A stretch of DNA of 64,000 nucleotides from Ruegeria arenilitoris. GTDB lineage: Bacteria > Pseudomonadota > Alphaproteobacteria > Rhodobacterales > Rhodobacteraceae. The stretch covers positions 196,001 through 260,000 of the forward strand of contig NZ_WQHP01000005.1 in NCBI RefSeq assembly GCF_013035315.1. The letters are read 5' to 3'. The first letter of the stretch is position 1. Every line of letters starts with the position of its first letter. The notes below the pieces were generated by a model that saw only the letters and a program-made list of their open reading frames with translations, was not told where the DNA came from and did not search any database. A program made the translations under genes and the position numbers. Shown piece after piece: positions 1 through 7,556 of the stretch.

Positions 1-88
1 ACACGGTCAGACCACGAATGGCCAGCGGGCTGTCTTCAATATTCTGCTCGGTGATCGAAACACCCTGATGAGCCGCCAGCGAAAGCAT
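1..88 (-). CDS. Metal-ion ABC transporter ATP-binding protein (N-terminus only)
   Basis: The gene runs off the left edge, so only the first 29 codons are visible. The translation starts MLSLAAHQGVSITEQN and reaches PLAIRGLTV, the usual first beta strand of an ABC ATPase just before the Walker A region, which lies outside the window. The ATG is three bases after the stop of the upstream periplasmic metal-binding protein gene, so the two are cotranscribed. By context it is the ATPase of a zinc/manganese/iron importer of the TroABCD/SitABCD type. No catalytic motif can be checked. Confidence 0.6.
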   Translation of the reverse strand, partial: MLSLAAHQGVSITEQNIEDSPLAIRGLTV

Positions 89-91
89 CAC

Positions 92-1057
92 TCAAAACCC
101 CGCAGACAATTTGCCATTCAAACCTCGCTGGGGCACTTCGGCCCCCAACGCGCCTGCGATGACGGTAATGTTGTGGTCCAGCATGCCCACATATGTGCCC
201 TCGTAGGTGCCCGGCTCTCCCATGGCGTCGGAATACAGCTCGCCCCCGATCGCGACATCATGACCTTTGGTCGCAGCCCCTTCGATCAGGGCGCGCATGG
301 ACCGGTCCGAGACCGAGCTTTCAACGAACACCGCCTTCAGCTGTTTGTCGACCAGCGTATCCACAAGCTCTCCGATCCGGTTCAGACCGGCCTCGGACTG
401 GGTCGATATGCCTTGAATGCCCATGACCTCATAGCCGTGTTCGGCACCGAAATAGCCAAAGGCGTCATGGGCAGTCACCAGAACACGGTTGTTTTCGGGA
501 ACGGCGGCCAGCGCCTGATCGGCATAGGCCTTCAGCGCGTCAATCTCGGCGAGATGATTGGCCGCATTGGCCGCAAAGACATCGGCCGCCTCGGGGCGTG
601 CCTGGGTCAGAGCGTTCTGAACCTCGACCACCACGTCGCGCCACAACGCAGGGCTCATCCAGACGTGCGGGTCGAATTTGTCGGCATAATCATCATGGGC
701 GCGCAGCCGGGATTTATCCAACCCCTCGGCCACTGCCACGACTGACCGCTTTCGGGCAAGATCGTGGAAGAACTCTTCCATTTGAGCTTCCAGATACAGA
801 CCGTTCCAAAGGATCAGGTCTGCGCGTGTCATTGCCACGATGTCACTGCGGGTCTGGCGATACGCATGCGGGTCAACACCGGGACCCATCAGTCCCTTAA
901 CGTCCACCTGATCGCCACCGACCTGGCGCGCAGCATCCGCGATCATGCCCGTCGTTGCCACAACCTTCAGTGGCGCTTCGGCCCAGGCGGCAATCGGCGT
1001 GGCCACGACAAATGCCAAAGCAGCAAGGAATTGACGACGAATCATTGCAGACCTCAT
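92..1057 (-). CDS. Metal ABC transporter substrate-binding protein (TroA/ZnuA family)
   Basis: Periplasmic binding protein that delivers a divalent metal to an inner-membrane ABC importer. A Sec signal peptide occupies about residues 1-26 (hydrophobic LAALAFVVAT, then AWA cleavage). Candidate ligands are His64 (in DPHAY), His131 (in DPHVW), His197 (in TAHDAF) and Asp277 (in LYSDAMG), closely matching the spacing of the three His and one Asp of Treponema TroA; typical Mn-only proteins have Glu at the third position. There is no long His-rich loop as in many ZnuA proteins. AGAGG lies upstream of the chosen ATG. Metal specificity (Zn, Mn or Fe) is not settled. It is the first gene of a minus-strand operon with the ATPase, and a 19-bp palindrome lies upstream. 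Confidence 0.88.
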   Translation of the reverse strand: MRSAMIRRQFLAALAFVVATPIAAWAEAPLKVVATTGMIADAARQVGGDQVDVKGLMGPGVDPHAYRQTRSDIVAMTRADLILWNGLYLEAQMEEFFHDLARKRSVVAVAEGLDKSRLRAHDDYADKFDPHVWMSPALWRDVVVEVQNALTQARPEAADVFAANAANHLAEIDALKAYADQALAAVPENNRVLVTAHDAFGYFGAEHGYEVMGIQGISTQSEAGLNRIGELVDTLVDKQLKAVFVESSVSDRSMRALIEGAATKGHDVAIGGELYSDAMGEPGTYEGTYVGMLDHNITVIAGALGAEVPQRGLNGKLSAGF

Positions 1058-1111
1058 GGTGACGACCTCTTAAGAATGAATATGAGAACCATTCGCAACT
1101 AAGTCAACGCT

Positions 1112-1130
1112 CTTGCGAATTATTCGCAAG
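1112..1130. promoter_or_regulatory. Perfect 19-bp palindrome, candidate Fur-family (Mur/Zur-like) operator
   Basis: CTTGCGAATTATTCGCAAG is an inverted repeat of 9-bp arms around one base, lying between the divergent metal-transporter operon and deoC. Its size and A/T-rich centre fit Fur-superfamily sites. A degenerate copy (GAGAACCATTCGCAA) sits at about 1085-1098, and further GCGAAT/GCAA half-sites occur to about 1225. It most likely controls the metal importer; the regulator's identity is inferred. Confidence 0.55.
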
Positions 1131-1243
1131 AAACTGCTATTTTTGTCCATTTGGTCAAAAAAATTGCATTCGCAAGCCCGCTATGCCTTCCATTCAGGCG
1201 CAAGCCATGCGAATTTGGCGCAAACCTCCCAAAGGATGTGAAG

Positions 1244-2242
1244 ATGGATACGCAGAGCTCAGAAAGCCCCGTGCGCACAGCGCATCTGCCGCAAGTGACC
1301 GAGCCCAGAAACCCCGGCATGGATCTGGATCTGGACTGGGTGCGCGCCGTGCAAGCCAACACCTCGGCCATTGAGCGCCGCGCCGCGACCCTGCCCGGTC
1401 GCCGGTCGGTGAAAAAGGACTATCAGGCCGCGTGGCTCCTGAAGGCGATCACGATGATCGACCTGACCACCCTGTCGGGCGATGACACCGTAGGCCGCGT
1501 GCGCCGACTATGCGCCAAGGCCCGCCAGCCCGTGGCCTCTTCGGTTCTGCAAGCGCTGGACATGCCGCCGATCACAACGGGTGCGGTCTGCGTCTATCAT
1601 GACATGATCGAAACCGCCGTCGACGCGCTGCATGGTACTGGCATTCCGGTTGCCGCCGTGTCGACCGGTTTCCCGGCTGGCCTGTCCCCGTTCCACCTGC
1701 GCGTGGCCGAGATCGAGGAAAGCGTGAAGGCCGGGGCCGAAGAGATCGACATCGTGATCTCGCGTCGTCACGTGCTTTCGGGCGACTGGCAGGCTTTGTA
1801 TGAAGAGATGAAGGCCTTCCGCGTTGCCTGCGGCGATGCGCATGTCAAAGCCATCCTCGCAACCGGAGAGCTGGGCAGCTTGCGCAATGTCGCGCGCGCC
1901 TCGCTGGTGTGCATGATGGCAGGTGCGGATTTCATTAAGACCTCGACCGGCAAGGAAAGCGTCAACGCCACACTGCCCGTGTCGTTGGTCATGATCCGCG
2001 CAATCCGCGACTACTATGATCGCACCGGGTATCGCGTTGGCTACAAACCCGCAGGCGGCATCTCGAAAGCCAAAGACGCGCTGGTTTACCTGTCGCTGAT
2101 CAAGGATGAGCTGGGCGACCGCTGGCTGGAGCCGGATCTGTTCCGCTTTGGTGCCTCGTCGCTGCTGGGAGATATCGAGCGGCAATTGGAACATTATGTC
2201 ACCGGGTCCTACTCGGCTGGCTACCGTCACTCCATGGGCTGA
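1244..2242 (+). CDS. deoC: Deoxyribose-phosphate aldolase
   Basis: Cleaves 2-deoxyribose-5-phosphate to glyceraldehyde-3-phosphate and acetaldehyde in deoxynucleoside catabolism. The TIM-barrel carries the Schiff-base lysine in FIKTSTGKE and the second active-site lysine in GYKPAGGISKAKDA. The protein is 332 aa, on the long side for DeoC, with about 60 extra N-terminal residues. The start MDTQSSE was chosen because AAAGGA lies 7 bases upstream; a longer reading to 1151 would add residues with no support and run through the putative operator half-sites. The next gene, an ALDH16 aldehyde dehydrogenase, begins 11 bases after the stop, which suggests that the acetaldehyde product is oxidised by it. 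Confidence 0.93.
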   Translation: MDTQSSESPVRTAHLPQVTEPRNPGMDLDLDWVRAVQANTSAIERRAATLPGRRSVKKDYQAAWLLKAITMIDLTTLSGDDTVGRVRRLCAKARQPVASSVLQALDMPPITTGAVCVYHDMIETAVDALHGTGIPVAAVSTGFPAGLSPFHLRVAEIEESVKAGAEEIDIVISRRHVLSGDWQALYEEMKAFRVACGDAHVKAILATGELGSLRNVARASLVCMMAGADFIKTSTGKESVNATLPVSLVMIRAIRDYYDRTGYRVGYKPAGGISKAKDALVYLSLIKDELGDRWLEPDLFRFGASSLLGDIERQLEHYVTGSYSAGYRHSMG

Positions 2243-2253
2243 GGACAAGAACA

Positions 2254-4587
2254 ATGACAGTCAAAGAGATTTTCGAAACCATGGATTACGGCCCTGCCCC
2301 CGAAAGCGCTGCCGAGGCCTTGGCCTGGCTGGTCGATCAGGGAGACAAGTTCGGTCACTATATCGACGGTGCCTTCACTAAACCCGGCAAAGGGTTCGAA
2401 AGCCGCAACCCGGCGACCGGAGAGGTTCTGGCTAAGCTGACGCAGGCGAAACAGGTTGATGTGGACGCCGCCGTTGCCGCCGCCCGCAAGGCACAGCCAA
2501 AGTGGGAGAAGTTGGGCGGCGCAGGTCGTGCGCGGTACCTCTATGCTATCGCGCGCCTGTTGCAGAAGCATTCACGTCTGTTTGCCGTGCTGGAGAGCCT
2601 CGACAACGGCAAGCCGATCCGTGAATCGCGCGACATCGACATCCCTCTGGTGCAGCGGCATTTCTATTACCATGCAGGTATGGCGCAGTTGATGGAAAGC
2701 GAACTGCCCGATGCCGAGGCTCTGGGCGTTTGCGGGCAGATCATCCCGTGGAACTTCCCGCTGCTGATGCTTGCGTGGAAAGTCGCGCCTGCGATCGCGA
2801 TGGGCAACACTGTGGTCCTGAAACCAGCTGAGTACACCTCGCTGACCGCTATGCTGTTTGCCGACATCTGTTCGCAGGCTGGCCTGCCGAAAGGCGTGGT
2901 CAACATCGTCACCGGAGATGGTGCTGTGGGTGAGATGATCGTGTCTTCGGACGTCGACAAAATCGCATTTACCGGCTCGACCGTCGTGGGCCGTCGTATC
3001 CGTGAGGCGACCGCTGGCTCTGGCAAGGAACTGACGTTGGAACTGGGCGGCAAGTCCGCCTACATCGTCTTTGACGACGCGGATATTGATTCAGCCATCG
3101 AGGGCTTGGTCGACGCGATCTGGTTCAATCAGGGCCAAGTCTGCTGTGCGGGCTCGCGCCTCTTGGTGCAAGAGGGCATCGCGGATCGCTTCCATGACAA
3201 GCTGCGTGCCCGGATGGACAAGTTGCGCATCGGCGATCCACTGGACAAGTGCATCGACGTAGGTGCGGTTGTGGACCCCGTTCAGTTGCAGACCATCAAG
3301 GGCATGGTCGAAAGCAACACCGTTGGGCATGTTCATCAAGCGGCTTGCGATCTGCCTGCGAACGGCTGTTATTACCCGCCGACGCTGATCTCGGGCCTCG
3401 AGACATCCGATCCGCTGATGCAGGAAGAGATCTTTGGTCCCGTGCTCGTTTCCTCTACCTTCCGCACGCCGGAAGAGGCGGTCGAGCTGGCCAACAACAC
3501 CCGTTACGGGCTGGCCGCGACAGTTTGGACCGAAAACGTGAACCTCGCGCTGGATATCGCACCCAAGCTGGTCGCGGGTGTGGTCTGGGTGAATGCCACC
3601 AACCTGTTCGACGCCGCCGCTGGTTTTGGCGGTGTGCGCGAAAGCGGCTTTGGCCGCGAAGGCGGTTGGGAAGGTCTGGCGGCCTATACCAAGCCCAAGG
3701 GCAAGGCCAAGCCGCTGGCGAAGGTTGAAGCGATTATGGGCGAAGGTGCACCGGTCGATCCCATCGACCGCACCGCCAAGATGTATGTCGGCGGCAAGCA
3801 GGCGCGGCCCGATGGCGGCTATTCGAAGCCCGTCTGGGGCAAGTCTGGCCTGCTGGGCCATGTGGGCCTTGCCAACCGCAAGGACGTCCGCAATGCGGTT
3901 GAGGCTGCAGCGGGTGCCAAGGGCTGGTCCAAGACCACCGGGCATTTGCGCGCGCAGATACTTTACTACATCGGTGAGAACCTGTCGGCCCGCGCGGACG
4001 AATTCGCTGCGCGCATTGACGCCATGACCAGCAAGAAAGACGGCGCGAAAGAGGTTGAGGCCTCGATCCAGCGCCTGTTCACAGCCGCCGCATGGGCCGA
4101 CAAGTATGACGGTCAGGTACATGGTGTCCCGATCCGCGGCGTGGCGATTGCCATGAAAGAGCCTGTTGGTGTCATCGGAGCGCTCTGCGCCGACGAAGCC
4201 CCTCTGCTTGGGTTGGTTTCGGCGATGGCCCCGGCGATAGCGATGGGCAACCGGACGGTTCTGGTGGCCTCGGAACCCTATCCGCTGGCCGCGACGGATT
4301 TCTATCAGATCCTTGAGACGTCCGACGTTCCCGCTGGCGTGGTCAACATCCTGACCGGCAACCATTCGGAGCTGGCGAAACCGCTGGCCTCGCACCTGAA
4401 CGTCGATGCGGTCTGGTCCTTCTCGTCCACCGACCTGTCGAAAGAGATCGAGGCCGTCTCGGCCGGGAACCTGAAACGGACCTGGGTGAATAACGCGACG
4501 GCATTTGATTGGGGCGTGGACCATTCGCGCCGCTTCCTGCAGGCTGCGACCGAAGTGAAGAACATCTGGGTGCCCTACGGCGAGTAG
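2254..4587 (+). CDS. Aldehyde dehydrogenase of the two-domain ALDH16 family
   Basis: A 777-aa fusion of two ALDH domains. The N-terminal domain (about 35-480) has all catalytic features: IPWNFP (164-169), KPAE (190-193), GSTVVGRRI, general-base Glu263 in LELGGK and catalytic Cys297 in FNQGQVC, followed by a second Cys. The C-terminal domain (about 505-775) keeps the ALDH outline (PVGVIGALCADEAP, GVVNILTGN) but lacks the FxxGQxC cysteine and LELGG motifs, so it should be non-catalytic. This layout is that of ALDH16, whose bacterial member from the roseobacter Loktanella has been solved structurally and is active. Encoded directly after deoC, it probably oxidises acetaldehyde or a related aldehyde with NAD+; the substrate is inferred from context. 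Confidence 0.87.
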   Translation: MTVKEIFETMDYGPAPESAAEALAWLVDQGDKFGHYIDGAFTKPGKGFESRNPATGEVLAKLTQAKQVDVDAAVAAARKAQPKWEKLGGAGRARYLYAIARLLQKHSRLFAVLESLDNGKPIRESRDIDIPLVQRHFYYHAGMAQLMESELPDAEALGVCGQIIPWNFPLLMLAWKVAPAIAMGNTVVLKPAEYTSLTAMLFADICSQAGLPKGVVNIVTGDGAVGEMIVSSDVDKIAFTGSTVVGRRIREATAGSGKELTLELGGKSAYIVFDDADIDSAIEGLVDAIWFNQGQVCCAGSRLLVQEGIADRFHDKLRARMDKLRIGDPLDKCIDVGAVVDPVQLQTIKGMVESNTVGHVHQAACDLPANGCYYPPTLISGLETSDPLMQEEIFGPVLVSSTFRTPEEAVELANNTRYGLAATVWTENVNLALDIAPKLVAGVVWVNATNLFDAAAGFGGVRESGFGREGGWEGLAAYTKPKGKAKPLAKVEAIMGEGAPVDPIDRTAKMYVGGKQARPDGGYSKPVWGKSGLLGHVGLANRKDVRNAVEAAAGAKGWSKTTGHLRAQILYYIGENLSARADEFAARIDAMTSKKDGAKEVEASIQRLFTAAAWADKYDGQVHGVPIRGVAIAMKEPVGVIGALCADEAPLLGLVSAMAPAIAMGNRTVLVASEPYPLAATDFYQILETSDVPAGVVNILTGNHSELAKPLASHLNVDAVWSFSSTDLSKEIEAVSAGNLKRTWVNNATAFDWGVDHSRRFLQAATEVKNIWVPYGE

Positions 4588-4611
4588 GGCCCCCGACCAA
4601 GGGAGGCCCTC

Positions 4612-5427
4612 ATGGATTTTGCAAACAAAACCGTCATCGTCATTGGCGGAACCAGCGGTATCAATCGCGGCATTGCCGAGGCCTTTGCGGCTTCGGGGGC
4701 AAAACTGGCCGTGGCCAGCCGGTCGCAGGATAAGGTCGATGACACAGTCGCCGCGCTGAAAGCTGCGGGCGCACAGGACGCCATCGGTGCGGCCTTTGAC
4801 GTCCGCGACCCCGAGGCGGTAGCGGCGGGCTTGAAGCAGTTCCACGACGCGTTTGGTGACTTCGACGTGCTGGTGTCGGGCGCGGCAGGCAATTTCCCTG
4901 CGCTAATGTCAGAGATGTCCGTGAACGCGTTCAAGACCGTGGTGGACATCGACCTGATGGGCACCGTCCACGTGATGAAAGGGGCCTATCCCTTCCTCAA
5001 ACGTCCCGGTGCCAGCATCATCAATATCTCGGCCCCGCAATCCTATCTGCCCTACGAAGGGCAGTCGCATGTCTGCGCAGCCAAGGCCGGCGTGGATCAG
5101 ATCACCCGGTCGCTGTCGATGGAGTGGGGTGTCGAAGGCATTCGCGTGAACTCAGTCGTGCCCGGATTTATCGAAGGCACCGAAGGGGCCAAACGACTGG
5201 CTCCGACCGAAAACGCCCATGAAGAGCTGCGCAAGGACGTACCCTTAGGCCGTTGGGGGCAACCGCAGGACGTTGCAAATGCTTGCCTGTTCCTTAGCTC
5301 GGATCTGGCCAGTTACATCAGCGGCACTGTTATGGCGGTGGACGGCGCGCTGTATCAACGCGGGTCGGGTAAATTTGGCCAGATGATGGGTCAGATGCTG
5401 CGCGCGCAGGCGAAAGCACGCTCATAA
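4612..5427 (+). CDS. SDR oxidoreductase, 2,4-dienoyl-CoA reductase (DECR)-like
   Basis: A 271-aa classical short-chain dehydrogenase. The Rossmann start is GGTSGINRGIAEAF and the core motif is SGAAGNFPALMSEMS. The canonical YxxxK catalytic tyrosine is replaced: the active-site helix reads SHVCAAKAGVDQITRSLSMEWG, with the lysine kept. This pattern, together with NFPA, matches the 2,4-dienoyl-CoA reductase branch (DECR1/DECR2), which works without the YxxxK tyrosine. It follows the ALDH16 gene by 24 bases with GGGAGG upstream, so it is probably the third gene of the deoC operon, although a dienoyl-CoA reductase has no obvious role in deoxyribose use. The true substrate is unknown. Confidence 0.8.
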   Translation: MDFANKTVIVIGGTSGINRGIAEAFAASGAKLAVASRSQDKVDDTVAALKAAGAQDAIGAAFDVRDPEAVAAGLKQFHDAFGDFDVLVSGAAGNFPALMSEMSVNAFKTVVDIDLMGTVHVMKGAYPFLKRPGASIINISAPQSYLPYEGQSHVCAAKAGVDQITRSLSMEWGVEGIRVNSVVPGFIEGTEGAKRLAPTENAHEELRKDVPLGRWGQPQDVANACLFLSSDLASYISGTVMAVDGALYQRGSGKFGQMMGQMLRAQAKARS

Positions 5428-5513
5428 CCCCGATTAAGTTGTGAAGCTGTTCATATACAGTTTTGCCAGATTGACCCAGCGTAAGGCCCATCCAACACGA
5501 GGGTGGGCCAAGC

Positions 5514-6245
5514 ATGCTGGATTTACCAATCGATATTCCCGAAGCCATCCAACTGGCGACAATGATCGGTGTGTTTGGGGCTGGGCTGTACATCCTGAAC
5601 TACTTTCTGCTGCAGATCGGCGTCATCCGGGGCAACGGGGTCCTTTACCCCGTTCTGGTGATCGTCGCCGCGGGCTGCGTAATGATCAGCATGGCAGAAG
5701 AATTCAATCTGGCCGGGGCGATCATCCAGATGGCCTATATCGCAATCTCGGTCATCGGTTTGCTGCGCGGTTACCTGTCGCGCCATCTGGTTCGCTTTTC
5801 CCATCCCGAACGTCAGTTTATCTCTCACCACTTGGAGTCCCTGAAACCGCATCAGGCGCGCAGGTTGCTGAACACAGCCTCCATACGCGAATACAAAACC
5901 GGAGATATCCTGATCGAAGAAGGCAAGATCACGGATTTCCTAGGCTACGTCCTGAGCGGACAGACAACCATTTTGAAGAACGGTCAGGTCATCAACACCT
6001 GCGGGTCAGATGAAATACTAGGAGAGCTGACATTTAGCCTTGGTCTGCCTGCAACAGCCACGGTAATCGCCACAGAACCCACCACGTGCCTTGTGTTCGA
6101 CAACATCCGCCTGTCGCGTCTGCTTCGGCGCAACCGGCATATCGACGATGCGCTGAAGGCCGCGCATTTCCGTCATGCGCGGCAAAAGCTGCTGAGCAGT
6201 AACAAACACACGCTGCGGGCCCAAAAGCAGCCCGCAGCGGCCTAA
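5514..6245 (+). CDS. Membrane protein with CBU_0592-like domain and degenerate cyclic-nucleotide-binding domain
   Basis: 243 aa. The N-terminal 90 residues form three hydrophobic segments (around IGVFGAGLYILNYFLL, LYPVLVIVAAGCVMIS and AIIQMAYIAISVIGLL) of the CBU_0592 type. Residues about 115-215 resemble a cNMP-binding beta roll (IREYKTGDILIEEGK, GYVLSGQTTILKNGQ, GELTFSLGLPATATV). In the phosphate-binding cassette the glutamate of GE is present, but the arginine expected in PRxA is missing (PATA), so canonical cAMP/cGMP binding is doubtful. An overlapping ORF from 5441 in another frame is low-complexity and was discarded. It lies downstream of the SDR and convergent to the M16 operon. A sensor role is inferred only from the fold. 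Confidence 0.75.
   Translation: MLDLPIDIPEAIQLATMIGVFGAGLYILNYFLLQIGVIRGNGVLYPVLVIVAAGCVMISMAEEFNLAGAIIQMAYIAISVIGLLRGYLSRHLVRFSHPERQFISHHLESLKPHQARRLLNTASIREYKTGDILIEEGKITDFLGYVLSGQTTILKNGQVINTCGSDEILGELTFSLGLPATATVIATEPTTCLVFDNIRLSRLLRRNRHIDDALKAAHFRHARQKLLSSNKHTLRAQKQPAAA
6211..6239. terminator. Inverted repeat inside a coding 3' end, possible bidirectional terminator
   Basis: A perfect 10-bp stem (CGCTGCGGGC / GCCCGCAGCG) with a 9-base loop lies within the last codons of the cNMP-domain gene, only 12 bases before the stop of the convergent M16 gene. There is no long T tract, so intrinsic termination would be weak. Its position between two convergent genes with a 6-bp gap supports a shared terminator role. 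Confidence 0.4.
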
Positions 6246-6251
6246 ACGGGT

Positions 6252-7556
6252 TTAGCCGTCCAGACCCTCGGGTTTTCCGACGATGGTGAAATGCAGCCCC
6301 TCGGGGTCTAGTAACTCGCTGGCCACGCGGTTGACCTCTTCCAGCGTCACCGCGTTCACCTTGTCATTGCGGGTGGCGATATAATCGATGGGAAGGTCTT
6401 CCATCTGCATTCCGACCATGATCCCTGCGATCTGGCCGTTGCCGTCGAACCGCAACGGGTATGCGCCGGTCAGATAGGTCTTGGCGTCATCCAACTCTTC
6501 CTGCGTCACACCTTCGGATGCCGCGCGTGCCCATTCGTCCCGGATGACTTCAACCGCCTCGGCGATGCGATCATTGCTGGAGGAGACCGATCCCAGATAG
6601 ACCGACGCCAGATCCTTGGGCACAAGATAGGTCGCGATACCGTAGGTCAGACCACGTTTTTCGCGCACTTCCTGCATCAGTCGGCTTTCAAAGCCCCCGC
6701 CACCCAGAATGTGGTTCAGGATAAAGGCCGCAAAGAAATCGGGATCATCGCGGTCAATGCCCGCATGACCGAACAGAGCAACCGATTGCGGGGTATTGAA
6801 TTCGACTACGCTGACGCCGCCGGGGATGGTCACGTCGGCGCGTTCCGGGATCGGTTTACCGGCTTCAGGCAGGTCAGCCAGCAACTTGTCCAGCAATACG
6901 CCCAACTCTTCGGCGGTGATATCGCCCACAGCACCGACATACATGCGGTCTTTGGCAAAGACATCCTCATACGCCGTGACCACGTCATCACGGGTCAGGG
7001 CCGACACGCTTTCGATTGTCCCCTTGCCTTCCGAGCCATACGGATGTTCGCCATATGCCATCCGTGCAAAGTTGCGGCCTGCGATGTCATTCGGGTCGGT
7101 CTGATCCGATTTCAAACCCGACAGCACCTGCGCCTTCACACGCTCAACCGCGTCCTGATCAAAGCGCGGTTCGTGGATTGTGGTGCGCAGAAGGTCGATC
7201 ACCTCATCCCGGTTTTCGGTCAGAAACTGCGCCGAGATCGATACCGTGTCGTCAGTGGCATTGTACCGGAAGGACGCGGCCAGAGACTCCAGTTCGCGCG
7301 CATAGGTGCGGGCATCCATGTCACCCGCGCCCTCTTCGATCAATCCGCTCATTAAATAAACCGCGCCGCGTTTGTCCGGATCATCCAGCGAAGTACCCCC
7401 GCGAAAACGCAGTTCCAGCGCTGTGAAGGGGATCGAATGATCCTCGACCAGCCAGGCTTTGATTCCGCCGGGCGAGGTGACCTCTTTTATTTCGATTTCG
7501 GCCCAGGCGGGCAGAGCAATCACAAAGGCGATCAGAGTTACAAAAATCCGTTTCAT
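6252..7556 (-). CDS. M16 family peptidase-like protein, non-catalytic subunit
   Basis: 434 aa with a Sec signal peptide (MKRIFVTLIAFVIALPAWA). The insulinase-type fold is recognisable, but the HxxEH zinc motif is absent: the corresponding helix reads AVYLMSGLIEEGAG. The C-terminal half has the R/Y motif (EKRGLTYGIATYL) that supplies substrate-binding residues in M16B heterodimers such as mitochondrial processing peptidase alpha. The start overlaps the stop of the catalytic partner by 4 nt (ATGA), so the two are made together. The pair probably forms a periplasmic heterodimer; its substrate is unknown. Confidence 0.88.
   Translation of the reverse strand: MKRIFVTLIAFVIALPAWAEIEIKEVTSPGGIKAWLVEDHSIPFTALELRFRGGTSLDDPDKRGAVYLMSGLIEEGAGDMDARTYARELESLAASFRYNATDDTVSISAQFLTENRDEVIDLLRTTIHEPRFDQDAVERVKAQVLSGLKSDQTDPNDIAGRNFARMAYGEHPYGSEGKGTIESVSALTRDDVVTAYEDVFAKDRMYVGAVGDITAEELGVLLDKLLADLPEAGKPIPERADVTIPGGVSVVEFNTPQSVALFGHAGIDRDDPDFFAAFILNHILGGGGFESRLMQEVREKRGLTYGIATYLVPKDLASVYLGSVSSSNDRIAEAVEVIRDEWARAASEGVTQEELDDAKTYLTGAYPLRFDGNGQIAGIMVGMQMEDLPIDYIATRNDKVNAVTLEEVNRVASELLDPEGLHFTIVGKPEGLDG

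Noticed and set aside
3091..4845. 584-codon open frame on the minus strand
   Set aside because: It is antisense to the ALDH16 and SDR genes, shows no family motif, and arises from GC-rich codon bias.
5441..6013. 190-codon plus-strand frame overlapping the cNMP-domain gene
   Set aside because: Its translation is Arg/Pro-rich and domain-free, whereas the 5514 frame has membrane helices and a beta-roll domain.
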